Shown here in pieces: positions 1-7,891 of a stretch of DNA of 64,000 bases. The position numbers and the translations under genes were made by a program. The stretch comes from an uncultured Clostridia bacterium (GTDB lineage: Bacteria; Bacillota; Clostridia; TANB77; CAG-508). The notes under the pieces were generated by a model. The model searched no databases, was not told where the DNA came from, and saw only the letters and a list, made by a program, of their open reading frames with translations. The DNA is taken from the NCBI GenBank assembly GCA_934178555.1, contig CAKPQL010000003.1, positions 1 through 64,000 on the forward strand. The letters are read 5' to 3'. The stretch's first letter is position 1; each line of letters opens with the position of its first letter.

Positions 1-494
1 TCTGTTTGCCTATTTTCTTCTATAAATTTTGGTATTTGTATATAATGAAGTTCTAAATCTTCTGTTAATAATTTATTTTTGTATCCTCTTCTTATTTTTG
101 CTACCTCATGATATGTCCCTTCTTTAAAACAATTATAGTTTAATATGTTTATGCTTATTGTCCTTTTATTTGATATGTAATCTTCCCCTTTATATAAGCC
201 ATTATGATATAATCCTGCCCAATAAAATAAACTTCTTTCCACTATATTATATTGATTTTTTACTTGCATTTCTATGTTTGCTATTGTCTTATTATTTAAT
301 ATTGCCTTTATATCTAATACTCCTATTTTATTTATATCTAGCCTTTTCTCCAAACTTGCATCTTTTTGTATTTCTATTTTACTAATAGGTTCTTCTATTA
401 TTGCTACTAATAAATCTTTTAATAATTCTTCGTTTTCTTGTTTTCCAAATATCTTCTTAAATACAAAGTCGTTGGTTACTTTTAATTTATCCAT
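1..494 (-). CDS. Rpn-family PD-(D/E)XK nuclease / putative transposase, partial
   Basis: Incomplete at the left edge: reading from 494 the frame stays open through base 1 and gives about 164 residues. The start is an ATG at 494 preceded by a good AGGAGG site. The protein begins MDKLKVTNDFVFKKIFG, the typical opening of Rpn (recombination-promoting nuclease, PDDEXK transposase-like) proteins. It continues with a D-x-K-A-x-L and an I-A-N-I-E-M-Q-V core that match the nuclease active-site strands (the acidic and E-x-Q residues). Family members are DNA endonucleases of mobile or defensive character, often present in many degraded copies in gut Clostridia. The C-terminal half is outside the window, so intactness cannot be judged. 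No in-frame CGG is present. Confidence 0.85.
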   Translation of the reverse strand, partial: MDKLKVTNDFVFKKIFGKQENEELLKDLLVAIIEEPISKIEIQKDASLEKRLDINKIGVLDIKAILNNKTIANIEMQVKNQYNIVERSLFYWAGLYHNGLYKGEDYISNKRTISINILNYNCFKEGTYHEVAKIRRGYKNKLLTEDLELHYIQIPKFIEENRQT

Positions 495-638
495 TTATCT
501 TCCTCCTAATTTTATCATTATTATAATTGCATTTCAATGCTTTTTTGACAATTTTTAGTAACCACCTCCAACTTGTATTTTATTATTTTTTTGTGTTTTG
601 GAAATTTGTTTAGAATTAATTTTTTAGAAAAAAACAAA

Positions 639-658
639 GGTAGAATTTATTTTCTACC
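639..658 (-). terminator. Hairpin plus T-run, minus-strand orientation
   Basis: Seven-base arms (639-645 and 652-658) enclose a 6-base loop. On the minus strand the hairpin is followed by a run of about seven T with one interruption. No minus-strand gene lies immediately upstream, so it may be a leftover of a lost gene or part of a small repeated unit. A similar arrangement occurs at 34926-34980. Confidence 0.45.
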
Positions 659-781
659 CCCATAAATTAGATTTATAATATTATATTTTCCATTTTTTGT
701 CAATATTTTTTTGTTTAATTCTCAATTTGACTTAGTATAATTTTTTTAATAATTGATTAAAATAAACCTTAGGAGAGTATC

Positions 782-1448
782 ATGATGAATCAAATTTTGT
801 TTTCTAAGTTTAATCAAGAAATAGAAAAAGAAGAAAATAAAAAAAGGAAAAATATGCTTATTGTTTTTAAATATCAATTTGCGATTTCTATTATTATAAT
901 ATTTATTTGTTTTGCTTATTATATGTATAATTTATATGCAACTAAGCAAAAAGAAAAAATTTCTAGGCAATTGCTATCTAACTTTAATATTAACTTACTT
1001 TATTCTGATACAAGTGATTATAATACTAGTGTTGTAGAAGTAGAAGAAAGTAATAATAGCTCTTTTATTATAGGACTAATTGAAATAAAAAAATTAAAAA
1101 TTGTTTACCCTATATTATCTGAAGTTAGTGATGACTTATTAAAAATTGCTACATGCCGTTTTTTTGGACCTATGCCAAATGAAGTAGGTAATTTATGCAT
1201 TGCTGCACATAATTACAATGACACTAGATTTTTTAGTAAGATTCATCAACTAGAACTAGGCGACTCTATTAATATATATGATGCGGTTCGGAAATGTACA
1301 AGAATATAGAGTTACTAATAAATATACTATTAATTCTACAGATACTACCTGCACTAACCAGGATACCAATGGTGAAAAACAAATAACACTTCTCACCTGT
1401 AATAATATAACAGGATATAGGTTAGTTGTTAAAGCAACTGCAGTTTAA
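782..1448 (+). CDS. Class D-like sortase requiring a +1 frameshift at CGG (1289-1291)
   Basis: Sortases are membrane-anchored transpeptidases that cut sorting signals and attach proteins to the cell wall. The first frame (782-1309) has a membrane segment at about residues 31-51 and the catalytic-His region A-A-H-N-Y (His143). It then hits CGG at 1289 and stops at a TAG (1307-1309). Skipping C1289 and reading GGA at 1290 continues to TAA 1446-1448 and supplies T-L-L-T-C (Cys206) and the downstream Arg213, completing the His/Cys/Arg triad in a 221-residue protein. No LPxTG substrate lies in this window. The start is the ATG at 782 (or 785), after an AGGAGAG site. It could be a pseudogene, but the same CGG lesion recurs in four other genes. 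Confidence 0.75.
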
Positions 1449-1484
1449 TTGGTCATAATCTTAAAAATTTAATAATATACTAAC

Positions 1485-1515
1485 TATAAGGGTCGATTTT
1501 ACATCGACCCTTATA
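1485..1515. terminator. Bidirectional terminator between sortase and cyclophilin
   Basis: Perfect 13-bp arms (1485-1497, 1503-1515) surround a 5-base loop, with T-rich sequence on the plus side. It sits between the ends of two converging genes, the sortase at 1448 and the cyclophilin at 1528. Confidence 0.8.
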
Positions 1516-1527
1516 AGATTTTATTTA

Positions 1528-2307
1528 TTAACTTAGTTTTTGTATATACCCATTTATATCAAATGATTTTATTCTTTCTGGTTCTTCATAATCTACACCA
1601 AAGGTTTCTACTGTCATTTTTTGTATTACTGGTGGGTTAATTGGTTTTTCTGTTTGACTATCTATTTCTATATTTTCTAAATTTTCTATAATATCCATTC
1701 CCTCAATGACTTTACCAAATGCTGCATATAATCCATCTAAACTTCTTTGACTTTCTAGCATTATAAAAAATTGTGAAAATGCTGAATTATATCCTTCTTC
1801 TGTTAATCCAAAAACACTATAATCTGCTCTTGCCATAGAAATTACACCTTTTTCATGCTTTAAATCATTTTTAAATCCATTTTTAGTAAATTCTCCACGT
1901 ATCGAATATTCAGTTTTTCCTGCTCCAGTTCCTTCTTTATCTCCACCTTGCACTACAAATCCTGGTACTATTCTATGAAATGTTAATCCGTCATAATATC
2001 CTTCATTTATTAAACTAATAAAATTCTTTACTGTATTTGGTGCTACTTTGGGATACAATTCAATTTTTACTGTTCCATAGTTCTTTATTTCCATTGTTAC
2101 AATTGGATTTTTTGTAACTTCATTTTTATTATTATCTGTTTCATCTTTTTGCGCATCTAAATTATTATTTTTAATTGTTTCACTTTCCACTTTGCCTTCC
2201 TCCGAATCACTTTTGGGTAAATTTTTAATAATTACAAAAGCAATAACAACAATTAATATTACAATTGCTAAACTTATCCATATATACCTTGTTTTTTTAC
2301 CATTCAT
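1528..2307 (-). CDS. Membrane-anchored cyclophilin-type peptidyl-prolyl cis-trans isomerase
   Basis: Catalyses cis-trans isomerisation of X-Pro bonds, here probably outside the membrane. The 259-residue protein has an N-terminal membrane anchor (about residues 8-28) without a lipobox cysteine and then an acidic, low-complexity linker to about residue 70. A cyclophilin domain follows with the hallmark F-H-R-I-V-P-G-F-V-V-Q-G-G-D stretch and a C-terminal Y-A-A-F-G-K-V motif. Its stop is 11 bases upstream of the rqcP stop region, in one minus-strand run. It is clearly paralogous to the product of 2621-3361, with rqcP between the two. The start ATG at 2307 follows an AGGAGG-like site. Confidence 0.92.
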   Translation of the reverse strand: MNGKKTRYIWISLAIVILIVVIAFVIIKNLPKSDSEEGKVESETIKNNNLDAQKDETDNNKNEVTKNPIVTMEIKNYGTVKIELYPKVAPNTVKNFISLINEGYYDGLTFHRIVPGFVVQGGDKEGTGAGKTEYSIRGEFTKNGFKNDLKHEKGVISMARADYSVFGLTEEGYNSAFSQFFIMLESQRSLDGLYAAFGKVIEGMDIIENLENIEIDSQTEKPINPPVIQKMTVETFGVDYEEPERIKSFDINGYIQKLS

Positions 2308-2318
2308 TATACTTCCTC

Positions 2319-2555
2319 CTATAATATTTTTATCATTTCTTCCATATTTTTACCAGCTACTTTGGGAATATTTATTATTTCAAAAGTAGATATTTTATCA
2401 CCAAACTGTATTTGTACTTTATCTCCTATTTTTACTTCATAGCTTGGTTTTACCACTTTTCCATTTACCATAACTCTGCCTGCATCAGCTACTTCATTTG
2501 CTACTGTCCTTCTTTTTATAACTCTGCTTATTTTTAAAAATTTATCTAGTCTCAT
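2319..2555 (-). CDS. rqcP: RqcP (YabO-like) S4-domain RNA-binding protein
   Basis: The 78-residue protein starting MRLDKFLKISRVIKRR is essentially one S4 RNA-binding fold. It matches the Firmicutes RqcP/YabO family, which works with RqcH in adding C-terminal alanine tails during ribosome-associated quality control of stalled 50S-nascent-chain complexes. I chose ATG 2555 because it follows an AAGGAG site at proper spacing. The longer open frame to 2612 would run through a terminator-like hairpin. The gene lies between two cyclophilin paralogues, which is an unusual setting (family homes are usually near divIC/hup or mazG). Confidence 0.85.
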   Translation of the reverse strand: MRLDKFLKISRVIKRRTVANEVADAGRVMVNGKVVKPSYEVKIGDKVQIQFGDKISTFEIINIPKVAGKNMEEMIKIL

Positions 2556-2591
2556 GTTTGTCTCCTTTTTAGTTGTATTTCTTATAAGAAT

Positions 2592-2610
2592 GGCGGACAC
2601 CAGGTCCGCC
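2592..2610 (-). terminator. GC-rich hairpin upstream of rqcP (terminator or REP-like)
   Basis: Seven-base arms GGCGGAC and GTCCGCC (2592-2598, 2604-2610) enclose a 5-base loop, strikingly GC-rich for this genome. It lies between the cyclophilin stop (2621) and the rqcP start (2555). The T-run after it on the minus strand is weak. The flanking GTAG on the minus strand resembles the GC-rich palindrome inside the REP-transposase remnant at 34819. Confidence 0.5.
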
Positions 2611-2620
2611 ACTACATTTT

Positions 2621-3361
2621 CTATATGCTTAATCCATATAATTTCATTAAATAGCTATTTACATCAAATGCTTTTATTCTTTTTGGTGTTCCATAATCCA
2701 CTCCAAAAGTTTCTACCGTAATTTTGCTTATTTTTGGATTTTGTACATTTTCCTTATCTTCGTCTTTTTTATCTGACTCTGTAGCGTTGTCTTCATCTTT
2801 TTCTTGGATTGATTCTACTTTTGATATTGCATCTACTACTTCCATTCCTTTTATTACTTTACCAAATCCTGCATAGTATCCATTTATGTTTGTATTATTA
2901 TCTGTCATTATAAAGAATTGTGAATATGCTGAATTATATCCTTCTTCTGTTAAACCTAGACTACTATAATCAGATCTTGCCATTGATATAACTCCTCTGT
3001 CATGTCTTAATGTATTCTTTTCATATCCATTCTCTAAAAATTCACCTTCTATTGTTTGCTCTACAGTACCTTTTCCAGTTCCTTCTTTATCTCCACCTTG
3101 AATCATAAATCCTTCTACAGCTCTATGGAATGTTAACCCATTATAATAACCTTCATTTATTAAACTTATAAAGTTAGCTACTGTATTTGGTGCCATATCT
3201 GGATATAATTCTATTTCTATTGTTCCAAAATTCTCAACTTCCATTGTTACTATTGGATTTTGCACTTTTTTTGTTGCTTGTACTACATTGCTTGCTACCA
3301 CATATCCTATTAATACTAAAATAAGCACTACTGCTATTATTAAACCTATGTTCTTCTTCAT
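2621..3361 (-). CDS. Second membrane-anchored cyclophilin-type PPIase
   Basis: A 246-residue paralogue of the 1528-2307 product with the same plan: an N-terminal membrane segment (about residues 5-25), a short linker, then a cyclophilin domain with F-H-R-A-V-E-G-F-M-I-Q-G-G-D and Y-A-G-F-G-K-V. A strongly acidic insert of about 25 residues (E/D/K repeats) interrupts the C-terminal part. I start it at ATG 3361, directly after an AAAGGAGAG site. The frame is open to 3454 but without a ribosome site. Probable role: prolyl isomerase folding aid at the outer membrane face. Its promoter region contains a perfect 15-bp palindrome (3435-3467). Confidence 0.9.
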   Translation of the reverse strand: MKKNIGLIIAVVLILVLIGYVVASNVVQATKKVQNPIVTMEVENFGTIEIELYPDMAPNTVANFISLINEGYYNGLTFHRAVEGFMIQGGDKEGTGKGTVEQTIEGEFLENGYEKNTLRHDRGVISMARSDYSSLGLTEEGYNSAYSQFFIMTDNNTNINGYYAGFGKVIKGMEVVDAISKVESIQEKDEDNATESDKKDEDKENVQNPKISKITVETFGVDYGTPKRIKAFDVNSYLMKLYGLSI

Positions 3362-3434
3362 AAAAAAATTCTCTCCTTTGTAAAAATATCCCTCTATTTT
3401 TATTTTGAAACGTCGAGGGAATCGTTCCATATAA

Positions 3435-3467
3435 GTGTATAATATAAATTTCATTTATATTATACAC
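3435..3467. promoter_or_regulatory. Perfect 15-bp palindrome spanning the disA stop and cyclophilin promoter
   Basis: Arms 3435-3449 and 3453-3467 are exact inverted repeats around a 3-base centre and are entirely A/T-rich with GTGTATAAT ends. The palindrome begins exactly at the disA stop codon and contains TATAAT on both strands. It may be a terminator for disA, an operator over the promoter of the downstream cyclophilin gene, or both. There is no T-run beyond the stem, which argues against a simple terminator. Confidence 0.5.
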
Positions 3468-4549
3468 TATAACATTAAATTGTCAAATATAAATTGCTCT
3501 TGCATTCTCTTTAAAGATTGTTTTATATTTCTAGCTCTTACTTCTCCAATTCCTTCTACATCATCTAATTTTTCTATATCTGCAGCTAATATATGTTGGA
3601 ATGATTTAAAAGATTTTACTAAATTATTTACTATGTTACTTGGCATTCTTGGTACTTTACTTAATATTCTGTAACCTTTTGGATATACTGCAACTTCTTC
3701 ATAATTATCAAATATTTCATAGCCCAACAACTTTGCAATTGCAGATGTTTCTGGGAAATTATCTCTATATGCATCAGCTATATATTCTACTACTTTTTCT
3801 GGCATACGTTTTTTCCCTGGAGCTATATAATCTTTTATTATGAATAATTCTTCTTGTTCAAGTCCTCCAATTAATTCTTCTAACTGCATTTTTATAAGAA
3901 GTCCATCTTCACCTAACTCATATATAAATCTCTTAATCTTGTCTGCTATTTTCATAACCATTTCTATTCTCTGAATACATGTAATTACATTATCTAAAGT
4001 TACAATATCATTAAATTCATATTCATTTAGCATTCCTAATTTTGTATCTAATACCTTTTTATATTTTTCTAAGGTTTGTAATGCTTGATTAGCTTCTGTT
4101 ATTATTTTTGAGGTTTCCTCCATAGTATATCTAAAGTTTCCTTTAAATACCGTTATTATACTTCTTCTTTGTGATATACTAATAACTATTTCTCCAGTTT
4201 GCTTTGCTGTACGTTCTGCAGTTCTATGTCTTGTACCTGTTTCTTTAGTTGGTATACTAGGAGATGGTATTATTTGTGCATTTGCATATAATATTTTTTT
4301 TAAGTCTTTACTTAAAACTATTGCACCATCCATTTTTGCAAGTTCGTATAACCTTGAAGCTGTGTATTCTTCGTTTATATTAAATCCTCCATCAACTAAA
4401 TCTAGTACTTCTTTGGAATCACCTATTACTATTAGAGCTCCTGTTTTTGATTTTAGTATATTATCTAAACCTCGTCTTAAGTCGGTACCTGGTGCAATTA
4501 ATTTTAATATTTCTATTAAAGTATCATCTTTTTTTAGATTTTCAGCCAC
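3467..4549 (-). CDS. disA: DNA integrity scanning diadenylate cyclase DisA
   Basis: Makes cyclic di-AMP from two ATP while scanning DNA, and its activity falls at branched structures. The 360-residue length matches the family. The N-terminal DAC domain shows the DGA motif (residues 74-76) and TGTRHRT (104-110). A helical spine follows, with C-terminal helix-hairpin-helix DNA binding at about 325-347 (V-E-G-I-G-E-V-R). Translation starts at a GTG (4547-4549) behind AGGGAAA. It sits immediately downstream of radA, the classic Firmicutes pairing in which RadA interacts with and restrains DisA (family knowledge). Confidence 0.96.
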   Translation of the reverse strand: MAENLKKDDTLIEILKLIAPGTDLRRGLDNILKSKTGALIVIGDSKEVLDLVDGGFNINEEYTASRLYELAKMDGAIVLSKDLKKILYANAQIIPSPSIPTKETGTRHRTAERTAKQTGEIVISISQRRSIITVFKGNFRYTMEETSKIITEANQALQTLEKYKKVLDTKLGMLNEYEFNDIVTLDNVITCIQRIEMVMKIADKIKRFIYELGEDGLLIKMQLEELIGGLEQEELFIIKDYIAPGKKRMPEKVVEYIADAYRDNFPETSAIAKLLGYEIFDNYEEVAVYPKGYRILSKVPRMPSNIVNNLVKSFKSFQHILAADIEKLDDVEGIGEVRARNIKQSLKRMQEQFIFDNLML

Positions 4550-4581
4550 AGATTTTCCCTACTTTCATATATACCTAAAAC

Positions 4582-5941
4582 TTATTTTAATCCTAAGTAT
4601 TTCATTGCTTCTGTTACATTTTTCACACCTATTATATCTAATTTATAACTATCTTTCAATAGTTTTTTGTTACTTTCCGGAATTATACAAACTTTATATC
4701 CAAGTTTTTCTGATTCCTTTAGTCTTTTTTCTATCATATTTACTGCTCTTACTTCTCCTGTTAAACCAACTTCACCAATTGCAACAACTTCTTTTGCTAT
4801 ATTTATGTTTTTAAAACTTGATGCAGTTGCTAAAATAATTCCTAAGTCTAGCGCAGGTTCATTTACTTTTATTCCACCTACCAAATTTACATAAACATCC
4901 TGATTTCCTAGCATTAATCCACTTCTTTTTTCTAGAACGGCTACTAATAGTGTTAATCTATTATAATCTATTCCATTTGCATTTCTCCTAGGCATTCCAA
5001 ATACGCTTTGTGTTGTAAGTGCCTGTACTTCTATTAGTAATGGTCTTGTTCCCTCCATGCTTGCTACTATAACAGAACCAGATATTTTTTCTTCTCTTTC
5101 TGATATTAATATTGTTGATGGATTTTGTATTTCAACCATTCCATCATTTTGCATTTCAAACATTCCAATCTCGTTTGTAGATCCAAACCTATTTTTTACA
5201 CTTCTTAATATACGATAAGAAAAATATCTTTCACCTTCTAAATAAAGTACCGTATCTACCATGTGTTCTAAAACTCTTGGTCCTGCTATATTTCCATCTT
5301 TTGTAACATGACCAATTATGATAGTTGTAATATTAGCTTGCTTACATATTTTCATTATTCTTGATGTTATTTCTCTTACTTGACTTACACTTCCAGCTGC
5401 TGACGTTACTTCTTCAGAATACATTGTTTGTATTGAATCTATTATAACTAATTTAGGATTAATGTTGTTTATAGCATTTTCTATAATATCTATGTTTGTT
5501 TCTCCTAAAAATAGTATATTGTCATTATTTATTCCTAATCTATCTGCTCTAATTTTTATTTGCTCTGCTGACTCTTCTCCAGATATGTATAGTACTTTTC
5601 CTTCTGTTTTTATTGTATTACATATTTGTAAAATTAATGTAGATTTTCCGTATTCCAGGCTCTCCACCAAGCAATACTAAAGAACCTATTACAAATCCTC
5701 CACCTAATACTCTATCTAGCTCCTCATAATTTGTTTTCATTCTTGTTGTTTCTTTTTTTGCTACATCTTTTAATAATGTAGGTGTAACATTTTTTATTTG
5801 TGTAGTTTTCGAATCTGTACTTTTTACAACTTTTTCTTCTACAAATGTACTCCAAGAACCACAACTAGGGCATTTACCTAACCATTTTGCTGATTCATAT
5901 CCACATTCATTACATACAAAAACTGTTTTTATTTTTGACAT
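4582..5941 (-). CDS. radA: DNA repair protein RadA, requiring a +1 frameshift at CGG (5650-5648)
   Basis: RadA is a RecA-like hexameric helicase that promotes branch migration in recombinational repair. The first frame from ATG 5941 gives the N-terminal zinc finger (Cys10, 13, 24, 27) and runs up to L-G-G-E-P-G-I, where codon 98 is CGG. In that frame translation soon ends. If the C at 5650 is skipped, the next codon is GGA and the P-loop reads G-E-P-G-I-G-K-S-T exactly. The second frame then carries the KNRFG signature (about 249-253) and the Lon-protease-like C-terminal domain to the stop at 4582. The total is 452 residues, a normal RadA length. There is no homopolymer at the junction. disA follows directly. 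Confidence 0.93.
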
Positions 5942-5970
5942 ACTACCTCCTAAATAGTATATTACCTATT

Positions 5971-7845
5971 CTATGATAATTTGCTTAATACAATTATAAA
6001 TAGTGCATGTGCCCAACCTAATCCAATTACCCAAGCTGGCGTCATTGTTTGATTATTGACTTGTTCTGCTATAAAGCCATGTTCTGAAGCAGAATTTACT
6101 ACATAGTTAAAGCATTCCTTTGCTTTTTTCTTATCCCCTGCTTCTATGTAGTAGTTTGCTAACCAAAGATTAGCTATTGTCCAAGGATTTCCTCCCATAT
6201 AATTATCATTTTCGTATCTTAAGTATCCACCTGTATAGGTTCTAAGCGTCATGTTTATTCTTTCTACAGTGTTTAAAATTTTCTTTTCCTTTGGTTCAAA
6301 CACTCTAAATGGTGTTACTGTACCTAATAAACTTATATCTATTTTTCCATCTTTATTTCTTATTAATGTTTTTTTATTATTATCATATAAATTTTTTAAT
6401 ATATACCCTTTTATTTCTCTTAATAATTTTTCTACTTCTATTGTCCTTTTTTCTATTTGCTCCAATTTTATTCTATTTTCCTTATATTCTGGTTTTATTA
6501 TTTCATATATCTTTATAAAAGCTTGGAATGCTGCAAATATAGTAGCCAAAGAATATGTATGTATTCCTTCATTTTCTTCCCATAGATCATAGCTTAAGTA
6601 TTCCTCTTCTTTTCCATCTAATACATTATTTACATATTTTTCTAAGTAATGTATTGCTTTTTCGCACATTTTTAAATTGTCTTTTAAAAATTTTATCTCT
6701 TTTGCTTTTAGATAATGATTGTATACTCCATACACTACTGCTGCAGTTTCATCTATTTGATAACCCCAGCAAGGTGCTAAAGTTCCATCTGTATAGAAAC
6801 GTTGTTCCCATCTACCACTTTTACTTTGTGTATTTTTGCAAAAGCCTTTATAAAATTTTTCTGTTTCTTTTTTCATATTTAGCAAATCCATTGCTTCTGT
6901 TATAAATATAGCATCTCTAGGCCAACAATATGAATATCTTCCGCATTTTGTTCTATCTTCATCTACTTCTATAGCCGCTGATATTCCTCCTGTTTGATTG
7001 TTTGTTAATAATGCATACAACAATATTGTTCTTTTATATATTCTCTGTATTCTAATATTTCTCTCTGTTATTGGTAAATTTAGATTTAATCCATCATGTT
7101 CTTTTACATATTTTCTCCAATATTTTCTAGTTGCTTCTTCTTCCTTGTTTAAATCCAATTTTTTTATTCTTGATGTATTAATTGCCAATTGAGATTTGTT
7201 TTTCGCATCTTCTATATAAATAAATAAATTAATCTCTTTTTCTTCTCCTGGTTTTAATGTTCCTAAATTATAACTAATACTTGAATCATTAGACATTCCA
7301 ATATAATCTTTGCCACCAACTATGCCATCTTGTATATTTGTTTCTGTATTATTTATTTGTGTAGATGATATTTCGTTTGTTGAAAAAATTGCCACTGTAT
7401 AATCATGCATATATTGTAATAATAAATTATCTTTTTTATATCCACTTACTTGATTATTGTTATCTGTTAATAATTTTGAATGAATCAGAACATTCAAATC
7501 TAAATCTATTGTATTTTTGTTTTTAAATTTATATCTTTTTACGAGTACATTTTCTTTCATTGGGCAGAAATCTGTTTGCTCTATTCTTAATCTAAAATAC
7601 GTATTAAATATTTCTGTTTTTAATATATTTGTATCTTCTACATAATATTGTTCATATAAATTATTTACATCTTGGTGTGTATATATAATATTTGAATCAT
7701 TTACTTTTATCCCTACATGAAAGAAATCTACAAATTGTTTGTAATCTATTGTTGGATAATATAATCTTAATAATTCACCATTTTTAGTATAACTTGCATT
7801 TATTGTTTCATTTCCTATTACTGCATCATTAAAGTATTTATTCAT
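5971..7845 (-). CDS. Glycoside hydrolase family 15 protein (glucoamylase-like)
   Basis: A 624-residue cytoplasmic protein (no signal peptide) with a beta-sandwich N-terminal half and an (alpha/alpha)6-barrel C-terminal half. The barrel shows G-R-Y-S-Y-C-W-P-R-D-A (about 305-315), a G-R-W-E-Q-R-F-Y repeat, the acidic D-L-W-E-E motif expected to hold the general acid, and W-T-I-A-N-L-W-L-A-N near the end. GH15 enzymes release glucose from the ends of alpha-glucans. Some bacterial members act on dextran or trehalose instead, so the exact substrate is open. With glgP at 23306 it suggests intracellular glycogen or maltodextrin breakdown. It starts at ATG 7845. Confidence 0.88.
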   Translation of the reverse strand: MNKYFNDAVIGNETINASYTKNGELLRLYYPTIDYKQFVDFFHVGIKVNDSNIIYTHQDVNNLYEQYYVEDTNILKTEIFNTYFRLRIEQTDFCPMKENVLVKRYKFKNKNTIDLDLNVLIHSKLLTDNNNQVSGYKKDNLLLQYMHDYTVAIFSTNEISSTQINNTETNIQDGIVGGKDYIGMSNDSSISYNLGTLKPGEEKEINLFIYIEDAKNKSQLAINTSRIKKLDLNKEEEATRKYWRKYVKEHDGLNLNLPITERNIRIQRIYKRTILLYALLTNNQTGGISAAIEVDEDRTKCGRYSYCWPRDAIFITEAMDLLNMKKETEKFYKGFCKNTQSKSGRWEQRFYTDGTLAPCWGYQIDETAAVVYGVYNHYLKAKEIKFLKDNLKMCEKAIHYLEKYVNNVLDGKEEEYLSYDLWEENEGIHTYSLATIFAAFQAFIKIYEIIKPEYKENRIKLEQIEKRTIEVEKLLREIKGYILKNLYDNNKKTLIRNKDGKIDISLLGTVTPFRVFEPKEKKILNTVERINMTLRTYTGGYLRYENDNYMGGNPWTIANLWLANYYIEAGDKKKAKECFNYVVNSASEHGFIAEQVNNQTMTPAWVIGLGWAHALFIIVLSKLS

Positions 7846-7891
7846 ACCTCATTTTCTCCTTTGTTTTTATTTAATTATATTTTTTGTTTAA

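Noticed and set aside
1283..1291. A P-site slippery heptamer as in other frameshift sites
   Set aside because: The codons before CGG (GTT, ATA, TGC, ATA, TCC, CTT) share no pattern that permits re-pairing in +1, apart from TCC to CCC. No common upstream Shine-Dalgarno-like stimulator was seen.
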